Assembly: GCA_030141605.1 (NCBI GenBank)
Contig: JAQGDQ010001761.1
Coordinates: 1-26,458 of the forward strand
Direction of reading: 5' to 3'
Length of the DNA stretch: 26,458 nucleotides
Source: Tubiluchus corallicola
Lineage: Eukaryota; Priapulida; Priapulimorpha; Priapulimorphida; Tubiluchidae
The position numbers and the translations under genes were made by a program. This document shows positions 9,986-22,400 of the stretch, in pieces; the stretch's first letter is position 1, and every line of letters starts with the position of its first letter. The notes below the pieces were generated by a model. That model had not been told where the DNA came from. It did no database searches and saw only the letters and a list, made by a program, of their open reading frames with translations.

Positions 9986-10062
<77 letters not shown>
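9986..10062. repeat. (TG)n microsatellite
   Basis: About 38 uninterrupted TG dinucleotides, flanked by TGCATGCGTGCA and GCACGCATG. Such alternating purine-pyrimidine tracts can adopt Z-DNA. Cysteine/valine and threonine/histidine frames across it are artefacts. Confidence 0.98.
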
Positions 10063-10063
<1 letters not shown>

Positions 10064-10519
10064 ACGCATGTGTTTGTACATCTCTGCCAAATCGAAGGCA
10101 TTCAGAAATTAGCCTCAAGTGCATTAAGGCACAATACACTGATCCACATAAAATTTTTCAGCCTTGCTCCTGCTGATGAACTTTATCTTATACAACTTCT
10201 TCATCATCGTTAATCAGGTACTTTTATGAATCGTTTGCTGTTCTTTGTTGATTTTATAACATAAAATTCCGGCCAAATGAGATTATTTTTGTTAAAACGT
10301 GCATCATTTCCTTTAACTAGATCACAATTTTAGTCTGATTGCATCACATAATGTTTTGAGCTGCTTGTTTATGTGTTTGCAGTTTCAGATCTAATCTGGT
10401 ATTACGTCATTGTCGTAACGTGGGTAATTATTGTGCAAATCAAAACTTATTATTATTATTATTATTGCAGAATATCACAGGTCAGTTGGTTTGTCATCAC
10501 TTGCAAAGCGAAGTCTATC
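10063..10519. other. Spacer with (TTA)n microsatellite
   Basis: A short (ATT)n run lies at about 10447-10467. Nothing else was recognised. Confidence 0.5.
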
Positions 10520-11612
10520 CTAGGCACTAAGCTCTACAAATATCATGTCAGGATGTATGCTGATACCAAAATGACTTGCTTCTGTATCTCCTGCCACTTA
10601 CTCTCCCCTGCAAAAATTTTGCCAACCTTTCAAGTGCATTTTCGAGAGTTATCTCACTACATCTTAAGTAACCTGCTATTACCGGTACAATAATAATTGG
10701 CTCTTCCCATATTCTTCCTAACTCAACTGGGGAGATCAGTCATATTTTTCAAGCTTCTCTGTATATTTAGTTGTAATATTTGTATCCCATGGTACCGCTA
10801 CATCAAATAGCGATACCACTTTCTTGTCTTCCTTCTCGATTGCAGTTATGTCAGGGCATTAGTGGTGCATTACTTTATCTGTAAAAATGTTATAATTCCA
10901 AAGAATTTTTACTTTTTTATTTTCTCATCTGAATGATCCTATCCTGTTCCCATCTAAATGAACTTCTAAGCAATTCATATTTACCACACAAAGCCCAGTG
11001 AATGAGTTTGGCTACTCTGTCATGACATTTTTTATAATTGTGTTTTTGCCAAAGTTTACCCAAAATGTGTGCCACTGTTTCTTCTTTCTGGCAACAGAGT
11101 CTACAAAATGGATAATTAATAATTTCTAGTCTGTATGCTTTTATGGCCAATGCTTGGTCCGGCGCGGCAGCAAATAGCGATTCAGTACTGGGCTTTAGTG
11201 CACCAAATATTAATCACTGATAGCTTAGCCTAGGTTTGTCCTGTTCATCTATGGTTTTTTTAAACTTACTGTGCAAGACGCTTCTTTCCACTCGTCTATC
11301 TGTTCTCTCGGGCGCCTATCTTTGCATTCAATAATGGTTTCATCGCTCTTTGTAAGTCTGGCTTCATGGACACATTCTAAGAAAGGCTCCGTCTTTTTGC
11401 TAACGTACTCATTTAGATTGAGTGATTCGATCTGTATAGCATTATAAACACAACTAAGACCTGTACCACTCACATTTCATGGCACATACAATCTGTCTAC
11501 ATTTGTTTTAGGACGATGTGCTCGATGCATTGTAAACATTTTACGTTTCTTCCTAAGTTCTAAGAGCTTATTCTGATTCAAGCTTATAATCTCCCAAGGT
11601 ATCTCGTCAATG
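10520..11612 (-). mobile_element. R2-like non-LTR retrotransposon, 3' fragment with restriction-like endonuclease
   Basis: Degraded minus-strand coding pieces in colinear order: FTMHRAHRPKTNVDRLYVP (about 11540-11480), GLSCVYNAIQIESLNLNEYV and PFLECVHEARLTKSDETI (11473-11249), GALKPSTESLFAAAPDQALA (about 11210-11150), the zinc-finger-like CRLCCQKEETVAHIL (11110-11050), CHDRVAKLIHWALC, CPDITAIEKED...FDVAVPWD (about 10860-10785) and GRIWEEPIIIVPVIAGYL, ending at TGA 10550..10548. This resembles the C-terminal half of R2-type polyproteins: the zinc finger followed by a PD-x-D-type endonuclease core. The array has stops and frame changes, and the last finger cysteine is lost, so it is dead. The reverse transcriptase part is absent; the 5' edge meets a microsatellite. 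Confidence 0.75.
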
Positions 11613-11617
11613 CAACA

Positions 11618-11712
11618 TTGTTATTATTGTTATCATCATCATTATCATCATTATCATCATAATTATCATTGTCATCATCATTATTATTATCATAATTTTT
11701 ATATTATTAATC
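11618..11712. repeat. (ATC/ATT)n microsatellite
   Basis: Imperfect trinucleotide run of TTATTATTGTTATCATCATC type, directly next to the broken 5' side of the R2-like fragment. The His/Tyr-rich frame over it is not a gene. Confidence 0.9.
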
Positions 11713-12779
11713 CATTATCAGTCACTAATATGACTGTACGTGTATTTCTTTTAAATATGTTTTTTATTGACTATACTAAAGTGCAACGGTCGCCAAAGTA
11801 GAAGGAAGGTTTCTAAGATGGTTGCGTATCGTGCATAACAAAAAATTGAATTGAATTGTTTCCGTTTCACGCGTTCACTGCTGAGGAGTTCAATATGGCT
11901 GCGCCCTGGGTGCTAAAGATTTAAGTCATGTATCGGCTATCAGCAATATTTAACTTTCGAAATGTTTCATGGAACGTGCCATGTACCGTATCGATTTACT
12001 TCGTTTGTTGGGTTGCTAGTGAGGTAGGTTGCTAGTGCTCCATTGAAAGTTTGTTTTTTGGTTATTTACTATTCAATTTACTTTGGTTATAATTCAATTT
12101 ATTGCGCAAATATGCACTTAACCTTACATACATTGACAACCTTACAAAAAACCTGACGTACTGCTACTTAGTTATACTAGCTTGTAGCATTATTTTCTAA
12201 ATAAACTACCGTCACCATAAACTTTTATTTTTTAAAAGAGAAACGAGAAAATTACAAGACGATCATCTGCTCCCCTACCCCCGCCATCCAATGCCGGATG
12301 CCCATTTAGCGTAATTTTCGCTGGTGGAAATTTATTTCCATGATATAGCTATTATGAGATACACAACGACCAGTACAAATTTTGTAATTTTTTGTCCACT
12401 TCAACATTACATTATCGCATTGTAACTATATTTCAAATCAATCACATGTATTACATTTCAAATCAATGTAATCACAATAATTATAAAAGAGCTATATTAG
12501 TGTAGTTACTAACTACATAATAATTTATCAACAGGAAAATATGCTGCATGGTGGTTGTGACACTCAGGCTTATTTTAGGCCAGGTTATGTAACTAGTTCC
12601 TACTGTTATAGTTCCACCATTTATAAAAGAAGTTTAGTTAAGATGTTTAACGGTATAATGACAGAAGCCAACCTGTTCTGAAATCAGATTTCACCTGTAC
12701 ATTCAATGATACTGTTTATGCATTACTACTATGTCAAGTGATTTTGGCTGTTCAGTTCGCCCAGGTATTCAGCTTTAAG
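11713..12779. other. Spacer, nothing firm
   Basis: Contains two ATGG-rich motifs (AAGATGGTTGCG near 11816, CAATATGGCTGCGCCC near 11891) resembling YY1-type promoter elements or starts, but their short frames end quickly and no phase links them to CDK5RAP1. TTTCAAATCAAT is repeated near 12430 and 12457. Confidence 0.35.
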
Positions 12780-13544
12780 TTGTCGAGTTAACCGGACGTT
12801 CTCATGTCATAAAATGATGGTTTAGTAGTAACGGTGCTTGCTTGTAGAAAAGCGATCTGTCTACTTGGTTACGACAGAGACGATAGTTGCATTCCAGCGA
12901 TGATACTTACCTGTTGCTGATTATATCTTCCTGACACTGATGATACATCACTTATTAAAGATTGTACTTACCAGTTGTCGATGATATCTGCTGTTGATGA
13001 TACTTACCCTCATTTACCCGTCGTTGATGGTACTGTCGTTGGTGCTTCCATGCTGTGATTACGAAATTGGTGATCCTTGCCTTGTGACGAGTGCAGGAGC
13101 TTGAAGGCTACCCTATTTTGGCATCATAAAAGTGAAGGCGAGAACGTCATCAGGAGTCGTCAAAGTTCGGAGACGTCGTTCACGTAATCAGATCAATGAA
13201 GAGGTAGTGTGGCCAACCGTTCTATGGTGCACCATTGTTCGATGAAGCCCCTGGTGAGGAGTCAGAGAGAGATGACGCGGAATGGGAGCACGAGAAAAGT
13301 CCCTTGATGATGCCAAGACAGGACTGGTGAAAAACGTTACGTTGTTCTTTCTTTTTTTTAGCCGGCTTAATCTTTATTATTACTATTTGTCTTGCAATGT
13401 AATTTGAGATATTCATTAAATTGTTGTATTATTTTATTAATTCAGTGGTTTCTTCCCAGTGTTTTCGACTAAGTGTTTTATTCTTTACCCAAGGGTTACA
13501 CTTAAGTCACAAACCACCTATTTGCAATAATCAAACGTAGACTA
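12780..13544. other. Degenerate GATGATACTTACC repeats and an unidentified short frame
   Basis: Between about 12895 and 13045, motifs of the type GATGATACTTACC and GTTGTTGAT recur irregularly, an old minisatellite. From 13208 to TGA 13328..13330 the plus strand reads QPFYGAPLFDEAPGEESERD and AEWEHEKSPLMMPRQDW, immediately after a TAG. The preceding frame (13120-13205) is basic (KVKARTSSGVVKVRRRRSRN). Either may be the end of an old retroelement polyprotein or of a lost gene; I cannot identify it. Confidence 0.3.
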
Positions 13545-16175
13545 CATCGTCACAGTGGTCAAGAAGCAAAGCTTGTAAGACCATCGTAAAAAAATGGAGA
13601 AAAAACTGCTTAACAAGATAAAAAATAGGAAAACAGAATAGTTAAGATAAAATAATAGACAAAGATAGAGAAAAAGAGAGAGAAATGAAATAGAAAGGAG
13701 TTCAGCAGGGGCGTGATGAAAACGTATGAAAATATAAACTGTAATATAACCAATCACGGGATGTACTGTAACTATCGCACTTCACGGCAAAACCCAAAAT
13801 ATGCATCATAAGAAAGATTTGAGGAGAAGAGATTTTATATATCTCTTAAAGTCATATAATTTTCGATATGTTGTGACGTAAATTGATATTTTATTCCATA
13901 GATTTGGAGCGGTAAATTTTAGAAAGTGTCTGGCAACATTAGTCCTGCAAAATGGAATATAATGTTCATAAAATCTAGTGAAGTGATGTTGGTGGGTGAT
14001 TACGTACGATGGGATTTATGAAACGCGGGGGTAATAAACTGTGGTGTGTTTTGTACAGATAGATAGCAAGGTGGTAAGAAACTAAGTCACAGAATTTTAA
14101 AATTCCACAGTTACAAAAAAGTATAGTTTCAATTGGGGCTTGTTTAGTTAAATTATAAGTGATTCTCAAAAACTTACGCTGGTGTCTGGCTAAGTAATTT
14201 AAATTTATTGGATATGTTTTCCCCCATAGAATACAACAGTAAGTTAAACAAGGTAATATTAGACAGTTATATAGTGAAATTTGTGTAATTTATTTTTAAT
14301 AATTGAGATGATGCAAACATTTTTTGCAATCTTTGAACTTATATAATTAATATGGGGTCTCCAATCAAGATTTTCATGAAGCATAATAGCTAAAAATTTT
14401 ATAGTTTTGACTCTTTCAATAACTACACCATCAATATACAGGGTACAATTATCAGGCAATTTTTTATTTCTGGAATGGAAAATAACACATTTTGTTTTTG
14501 TAGGATTTAATGATGTACATTTGCCTTGAACCAATCAGCAATTAATTTTAAGAGTTCATTTATTTCTGCAACAGAGTGATAACACAAGTCAAAAAACAGA
14601 GCAGTGTCATCGACAAATTGAAATAGATTATTTCTATTTAGTAACTTGCTTAGATCATTTATGTAAATTAAAAATAATGACGGTCCTAACATGGATCCTT
14701 GAGGCACACTGCATGTTATAGTTTGAGATTTAGAAAGACAATTATTACATCTGACTACTTGGATTCTGTTACACAGATAATTTTCAAACCAGTTATAGGC
14801 CAAACCTCGAATACCATAATGTGAGAGCTTATGACGAAGAATTGAATGGTCCATAGTGTCAAATGCTTTCGACGAGTTACAAAATATACCCGCAGCTATT
14901 GAATTTTTTTCGATCGTGTTTACAATTTGTTCACATACTTTAATTAGTGCTAACTCAGTGGAATAACGTTTTCGAAAGCCAAATTTATTATCATTAAGAA
15001 TATTATGATCGATTAAATATTTGTATAACTGATTGTGAACACATCTCTCCAGAATTTTAGAAAAGAATGGCAGTAATGAAACAGGCCGGTAATTATTTAA
15101 GCTAGTATTCGTCCACTTTTATACAAGGGTATAACCACAGATTCCTTCATTTTATCAGGTACCTTGCAAAGACTGAGAGATAAATTAATAATGTGGCACA
15201 TGGGAATTGCAATAATATCTGAAATAATCTTAGGTGATAAGCTGTCAATGCCTGAACTTTTGTTGGGATTGAGTGTTTTGTAAATGTAGATAACATCAGA
15301 AGGTATTACTGGTTCAAAAAAGAAAGAATTTGGGTAATTATCAGTCAAATACGTAGCAAAGTGTGCATTAGGTTTGGTAATCTTTTCAGCTAAATTTGAC
15401 CCAACATTAATAAAGTGTTGGTTAAAAGTGTCCGCTATTACTTGCTTATCAATTACAATTTTATTGCCAATTTTAAGTTTAATCTCGTTTAACGTTTTAC
15501 CCTTATTCATTATCTCTTTCATTGTAATCCAGGTTTTTTTAATATTATTTTTGTAAGTTTCCAATTTATTTCTATAATAATTATTTTTAGCTGTTCTGAT
15601 AAGATTATTAAAGGAGTTCCGATACCGTTTATAATGATTTGTAAGTGTACGGCCGTGGGTTTTCAATATTTTTTTATACATTTTATTTTTATTTCGTATA
15701 GACTGCAAAAGGCTGCGAGAAATCCAAGGTCTTTTAATTTTGTTAGAATTAACAGTTAGCTGCTTTTTTTAATATGAGCAGTGTAAACATTATTAAACTT
15801 CTGGTAAAACTGTTCAGTTGCTAGTAGTATCATCCCAATTAGTTATAGATAAATCCCTAATTAACGCATTTTTGATATTATTATTATAAGCTGTTATTTT
15901 CAAGTCAGATGTTTTTTGAATTGACAGACTCAAGTCCGTAATCAGAAATACAGGTAGATGGTCAGTTATGTCAGTTAGCAAATTACCTGCTTTATAATTA
16001 TACTGGATTATGTTTGTAAAAATATTATCAATTAATGCAGCTGTAATGTTAGTTAGTGGGATGTGCAACAGTTGGAAAGACATAGTTGGCAAACATCACA
16101 TCAAGGAAGTTTTTAGTATCATAATGAGTTTCATGGTTTAATGAATTGATGTAAAACAGTGATGTAAGTATAAGC
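13545..16175 (-). mobile_element. APE-type LINE retrotransposon, 5' truncated and mutated
   Basis: One minus-strand ORF broken into pieces. Endonuclease C-terminal part about 16170-15890: NFLDVMFANYVFP, ALIDNIFTN, LLTDITDHLPVFL. Linker about 15760-15420 including IKRPWISRSLLQSI. RT N-terminal part to IPLYKSG (15110), then NYRPVSLLPFFSKILE after a frameshift, motif A region GIFCNSSKAFDTMDH, CSVPQGSMLGPSLFLIYIND, the catalytic box FVDDTALF, and LYIDGVVIERVKTIKFL. The tail reads TYNLTKQAPIE and LLPPRFINP, then APNLWNKISIY, ending at TGA 13808..13806. A roughly 260-base 3' UTR with GGTCTTACAAGCTTTGCTTC follows. The family looks CR1/Jockey-like. No 5' end and no target duplication were found. Confidence 0.9.
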
Positions 16176-16413
16176 GAGTAAAGTGAGAACGAGTGCCATA
16201 ACAGAGTGAAGCAAAGGTCGCTTTTATGTGACACAACACTCAACAGTAAGGCTTCTCAATCTTCATTGATGTAGGTGGTTCTGACTGGAGCCTGGAGGAG
16301 ACCTGAGATACACACTGAATTGTGCTAAAGCTTTAAGCCATGTTCAGCTGCACATATACATATACATCAATCCTAGCAAGAGATTGTTAGGAGCAGTATG
16401 GCTGAGTATTGCC
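16176..16413. other. CDK5RAP1: Candidate 5' region of CDK5RAP1
   Basis: Unique sequence between the LINE's truncated end and the tentative start codon at 16414. No TATA box was seen. If 16414 is the true start, the promoter and 5' UTR must lie here or farther left beyond the LINE. Confidence 0.25.
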
Positions 16414-16448
16414 ATGGCAGTTGTTCTTGTGCATCGTGTACTAACCAG
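16414..16448 (+). CDS. CDK5RAP1: Tentative CDK5RAP1 first coding exon (mitochondrial leader)
   Basis: The next exon begins with one base completing a codon and has an in-frame stop just before its acceptor, so a start must lie upstream. ATG 16414..16416 sits in a good Kozak context (GCCATGG) and encodes [11 protein letters not shown] plus two bases before the donor CCAG|GTCTGG. The phase fits exactly and the joined start is basic, hydrophobic and acid-free, as expected of a mitochondrial presequence. The donor is non-ideal and a one-in-three phase match is weak proof; a more distant first exon is possible. Confidence 0.45.
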
Positions 16449-19400
16449 GTCTGGCATTTCTATCTTTCAAATGAATGAAATTGCCCCCCCCTCATTGTTT
16501 GTGTTCGTATTGTTTCTAGCGGAGATCTTTGAACTGACAGAGATTATTTAGTCCTTGGATGAACATGAATCTGTTGGTCTGAATTTATCAAACCCTCGGC
16601 CGGGCATGGGATCAAGTCTGTACTCATTAACTCATTGAAATCGTCTTAGTAACTTCAAAAAACAAGAGCACAAATCTCTGTCTCAAGCAAACAGACTAAG
16701 ATGACTGAAATTGACAGACTGTTGACTGTTTTTTCAGAAGAAAGTTGTTACTGAAAGGTAAAACCGAGAAGCGACGTCTTTCTCTGAACTGCCTCAGCAC
16801 AGCCACACATGAGGACAAATCAAATGTTACTTGCGAAAGTGATCATGAAACATTTGTTCCTTATCTACCTCCTAATACTTTCAGTGGCAGCAACAGAAAA
16901 GGTAGTATAATTTTTGTTCTTTAACCCTTTCACTACGTAGTTGCTTTTTAACAGCGCCTCATTGGCTTCTGCACATTTGACAATAACTTCTTGTGGTGTG
17001 TTACTAAAACAGAGTCTTGTAGATAAACAAATAGCCATTTGTTATTAAACACTAATATTGAATATAAGTTTTACTTATACACGTGCGCACACATCCGTGC
17101 ACACATACATGCACTCATGCACACACGCCCGTGCGCACCCAAACAAATAAGCACATATATTTAGAAGCTAAATTTTCACAAGTCATATTACTAATCTATA
17201 ATATGCAATTATTTTATAAAAATGCAGAACAAGTGACTAAACGCATTTCACCAATTATCAACAAGCAATTTTGCATGAGAACGTACTATGCAGTACAGTA
17301 CTATGGAATGCATCAGATGCTGATTGGCTGGTTAACGTTACTTGTTGTGAAGCAACCCCAATCCCATGGCTGCTAAATCTTTCTACAATGTTTTTGCATG
17401 GCCGTAGCAGTGAAATAAACAGACCTGAGTGACTGCGCTTAGTGCTGAACTTCAGCCGCCTTCTGTCCCATATATAAAAGACGTGGGCAGCAGTGCGTTG
17501 CCCTCCGTAGCAAAAGAGTTAATGGTTCGTGACTGTTTTGTCATAATATCTAGCTTTATATAAAGACTCAATAGATCATAGAATGAGTAAATTTCTTTTT
17601 TTTTAAATAACATTTTCCAATTATTATATCTGTTACAATAATCAGGTTTAAATTGCAGCGTTTAAAATTTATTTTTCACAGTATTTTTTGACGTCCATGG
17701 TTGTCAGATGAACGTCAGCGATACGGAGCTGGTGTGGTCTATTTTGAAAAAACACGGTTTTCAGAGGACTAAAATTCTTCAAGAGGTAGCTACAGAAAAC
17801 TCTAGTTTTTTGTTTAGATTATTAATTATAATATTGAAGTGCTGCGTATATGCTGGGTTTATAATTACTGCTATATTGCTAACTACTTATTGGTGAATAT
17901 TTCATTTACTACTATAGGTTTTGTATTTTTATTTTATAAGTCTACTTTCTATTTTTTACTCGAACATGTCAGGCTATCAATTTTTGGAGTGTGATAGAAT
18001 TATGCCATTATGATGAGATTGATTGAGAATTACCAGTTAGTGAAATTATATGAATTAATTACATACTAAGCTGTTGAAATAAACATTTTTCAGGCTCATG
18101 TTGTTTTAATTATGACGTGTGCAATACGCGAAGGCGCAGAGCAAAAAATCTGGAACAAACTCACAAACTTGGCAGCATTGAAGAAACGGAGGTCGTCTCA
18201 CAAAAACAATGATTTGCTCAGAATAGGTGTTTTAGGTAAGAAAGTCACTGTAATTTAATGTATTTACTATTTCCTTAATTCACTTCAGTTTAATTAACGT
18301 TTCAGTTGAAGGAATTTGTAAACAAAAAAACAAGATTTATAAGTATTTACTAATAGGTCAAGGGTCAGCTGTAAACAAGATTTATAAGTATTTACTAATA
18401 GGTCAAGGGTCAGCTGTGTGGTCTAAGCTCACAAAGATTTATTGACATAGCATTTGTTATGCTATGCATACATGTTTGTTTGTGGGTTTGTTTTATAATA
18501 ATAATAATCATTACATTTTAATAATAATAATAATATTTGGAATTATTTATATTTCTAAATACACATATCGCTTATCAAACAAAAATGGTTGACAAAAATA
18601 GCAAAGTTAGACATCATTGTCATTAATTGAAATGTACTTTTTGTCTTTATCTTGACTTCTGACTTTGTCTATCTTTTTGTTTATTTTGGATGTACAGCAA
18701 GTGCCGCTTAATAGGCTCACTTTGGGACGAAAGTGCTTTGAACCAATTAGCTGACTGAATCTATTATCTGACGGTTGTAGCATTATTACTATAAGACTAT
18801 GAATCATGACTCATCAACCGAATATGCACTGAGAGGGCTCTAAATGAATTTTAGAAATGGTTCCTTTTTCCCAATTATTTAAGAATACTAATTTATATAA
18901 GTGAATTAATAAAAAAAGAAAATGAAAAATTACAAAAATTCGTGCAAAGCCGGTTGCCTCATTTCTTCAGTTCTCATACTGTTAAAAACGTTGAAAATCT
19001 CTTGCTGTATTTCACACTTACTCACTTATAACGCCTGGTGCTTTACATACTTGAGCTACAGTTGGTAATGACGTTTTTGAGTCGATTAAGCGACTGACTC
19101 TATTAACCCTGAGTCTAATAAATCGCATCTATTGTATTTTTTATCTTTATTTCTATCCTTATATTTGTTTTTGTCTTTATCTGTATGCTTATTTTGTCTT
19201 TGTCTTTATTATTGTCGTAGTCTTCATTACTTCTTAATTCATAAGAAGCTTATGTTTGATTATGTTTCGTTAGGATGTATGGCAGAGAGATTGAAGAAAC
19301 AGATTATTGAAAAAGAACAGTTAGTAGACCTGGTAGCTGGTCCTGATTCATACAGGGATTTGCCACGAATGCTTGCCATTACAGAGTCCGGTCAAACGGC

Positions 19401-22400
19401 TGTTAATGTATTGTTGTCTTTAGATGAAACATATGCAGATATCCTTCCTGTCAGATTGAACGAAAATTCTAAGACTGCTTATGTGTGAGTGCTTGCATAT
19501 TTTACATAATTCATACAAGCTAAAATAAAAATGTGCGCGCTTTTTATAAACAAACGTTATTAAAACCACGGACCATCTAAAGTTGGTTTATTTTACTTTA
19601 AAATTGAATTAATTACAAATGTTCACACTAGGGATATTTCTGTTTCATTATCTCTGTTCAAATGTTTTCTCATTGAAACTAGGTTTAAGATTTAATTTTT
19701 AAGATTTAATATTTTATTTCAAACTTTACAAAGTTCATATACACAATCACAAATTAATACAAATAATACAATAAATTATGACACACAACAATAACACAAG
19801 TAACAATTAACGATATTACAAACTACACGAATATCGTTTAATTACAGAAGTAAAGTTTACATCATTGTTTAAAATGTTCTTGCATATAAAATTTTTACTC
19901 TTATTCAGCCTGACGTGTAAGCTGTATGCACATTTTCTGTGAATCACATCAAAATAAATAAGATTTAGTCTAGTAGAAATATATCTGGCGCTCGTATCAT
20001 ATGAAAAGTTAAACAGCTTCCGTGTTGATACATTATATGCAACTTTGAGTTTGCTAAGATTGTAAGAATAAAAATGTCTCCAAGTGGACATACAATAAAA
20101 AGTAGTACAGTAAGCATTAAACAATTGTCTCTTCACGTTAACTGAACAGTGAGTAAATTTCATGAGTAATTTATTTGCTTTACCAGTAAGTTGAATATTG
20201 TCGTAAAATATCCAAATCATCTCTATTGTCTTCGGATAAAATATGACCCAGATATTTTTCCTTTTTACTAGATACAAAACTTTTACACTGCAAAACAACA
20301 GACCCAAAAGTAAACTGCTGCATGTGGGCAGAGCAAAACATAACAAGTAAAGAATATGAATATGAATCAGTACAGTATTCACCTGCAGTGAATAATAAGT
20401 TCTTACAGAGGTCCACGTAATTTTGTTCTTATTGAAATTACCTGCATAACTGCTAAAATGCTTAACTTTTACTCTTATCCTACCTTGCATGGTATTAGTA
20501 AAATTTGTTTTTATAAATCATTGAACTGAGCTTTGTGATGACTTAATTTTCTTTTTAAAATTGCTTTATTTATTACACCTTATTAAAGTTGATAATGTTT
20601 GAGGAAAATACTTTTATGGTAAATCTAAAGCTCAATACTGCTAAGTGTTGAAACATTTGTCAAAGAAAATGCTGTTTCAAAAACTGAAAAAGTACAATAA
20701 TCTAAACTAACATTAACTTCATTATAAGAAAATAAAAGGTGGCATTGATTATGACAGTAAATTTAATACTCGTTTGATGGATGGACCAGTCATGTTATAT
20801 CTATAGGGTTTTTCTTGAAGTGTGCAGTTTTATTAATAATTTCTTTAACTCTAAATACACGAAAGAGCCAGCCTTTAGTAATTAAAGCAAAACCGGACGA
20901 TTGTTTAGACTCAATCTCATTTTAATTTACTGTCCAAAATATACATTTTCTTGCTTATATAAAAGTTAGCAATTGTTTCTTATATCTGAATAATTAGCTT
21001 AAAAAGTTAATTAACGGCAACCGAACACAGCTAACAGCTATTGCTTACATCAGAAACTAACCACAGTTTGTTGGATGGCAGGCGTCTTCCCTGGCGCATC
21101 AAGCACATTTGCGTAAGTGTTACTGCTTAAATGTGTGATGTCATGAAAATGGGCTCTATGCCATATGATGTCAGAAACTAGCACTGCAGTTCATGATCAT
21201 GGTTATCACGGTACCGTCTTCTATTTGTCGACCACGGGAATGTGACAAAAAGGCGCTGCTGCCAATCCTAGTAGATTCACTGAGCCGCGCGTAGCTTTGA
21301 AAGTTTAACAAATTTGAGTATTCGTGGTAATTATTATTTAATCTAAGCTTTGATGTACAAAAGGCTTTTGTAGTTTTCAATATTTTAGGGTATTCTTTAT
21401 TCTGAGCTCGTGTTTACGCAATCATCCAGTTTTCCTTTAACATGATCATTGAGCGTAGATGATCATTTTGACTGTAACAGTCATTGTCAGTACTATAAAT
21501 CAAACCTAAAACTCTTTTATTTACTTTTGCTGTACTTTATAGTGCAGTACATTCAAGTCGTCAAGTTTTATTTCTTCTTAATTTTCTCCTATTAACATCA
21601 AGTACACCCATTAGAACCATAAAGCATTTATTGTTTGCTGTTATGCACTTTTGTTTTCATGATGTATTTGATGTAGAATTTTTGCTGTTGTTTTAGCTCA
21701 GTGATGCGTGGGTGTGACAACATGTGCAGCTATTGCATAGTGCCATTCACCAGGGGGAGGGAGCGAAGTCGCCCCGTAGATTCCATTCTACGAGAAGTGA
21801 AAGCTTTGTCAGATCAGGTGAAGGATCTCTTTTACTTTCTTACATTTGCTGACTTCAGAAACGTCGTCAGGCATTTTCCATGCTTTGAATGCTTTGTTTA
21901 CATGGTTAGTTGTAAAGTTCCATAGCAGGACTTGAACAACACTGCAACAGTGGCGACACACTGTGACTTTATTTCTAAACAGTTGAAACGTCCTTAACGT
22001 TTTCTTAACTTGCTTTATTGAAGCTTTTTTTATGATTGTTCAAATGCAACATCAAACCCTGTTAAGATGTTAACGATAATCATACATGTCAATAATTACT
22101 CATTTTAATTTTCTTTTTAAATTGAACAAGTTTTAATAGCTGTTCATGTTTTGTGCTGTGTTAATACTTTTGGTTATTAACTTTTTAGGGAGTAAAAGAA
22201 GTGACATTATTAGGCCAGAATGTCAACAGTTACAGGGACACATCCGATGGATGCCAATATCCGTCTGTTGGGTCACATACCTCAAAAACTAGTCGAGGAT
22301 TTTCTACTGTATATAAACCAAAACAAGGCGGAATCAGGTGAATTTAATAAAATTATTTAAAGAAATTATTTTGAATTATTTAAAGAAAAAAAATTGACAT

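Noticed and set aside
9907-10213. Cys/Val- and Thr/His-repeat frames across 9.9-10.2 kb
   Set aside because: Translations of the (TG)n microsatellite.
10373-10693. 106-codon plus-strand frame
   Set aside because: Antisense to the R2-like endonuclease fragment and to a (TTA)n run; no motif of its own.
11816-11930. CDK5RAP1 first exon at ATGGCTGCGCCC or ATGGTTGCG
   Set aside because: Short frames ending in TAA; available GT donors do not give the phase required by the exon at 16738.
15374-15556. 60-codon plus-strand hydrophobic frame
   Set aside because: Shadow of the LINE ORF on the other strand.
18607-18807. 66-codon minus-strand frame
   Set aside because: No motif; overlaps a probable transposon remnant.
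19132-19273. N-terminal extension of exon 5 ([13 protein letters not shown])
   Set aside because: Low-complexity intronic sequence before a good TAG acceptor; exon 4 to exon 5 joins exactly in phase at 19274.
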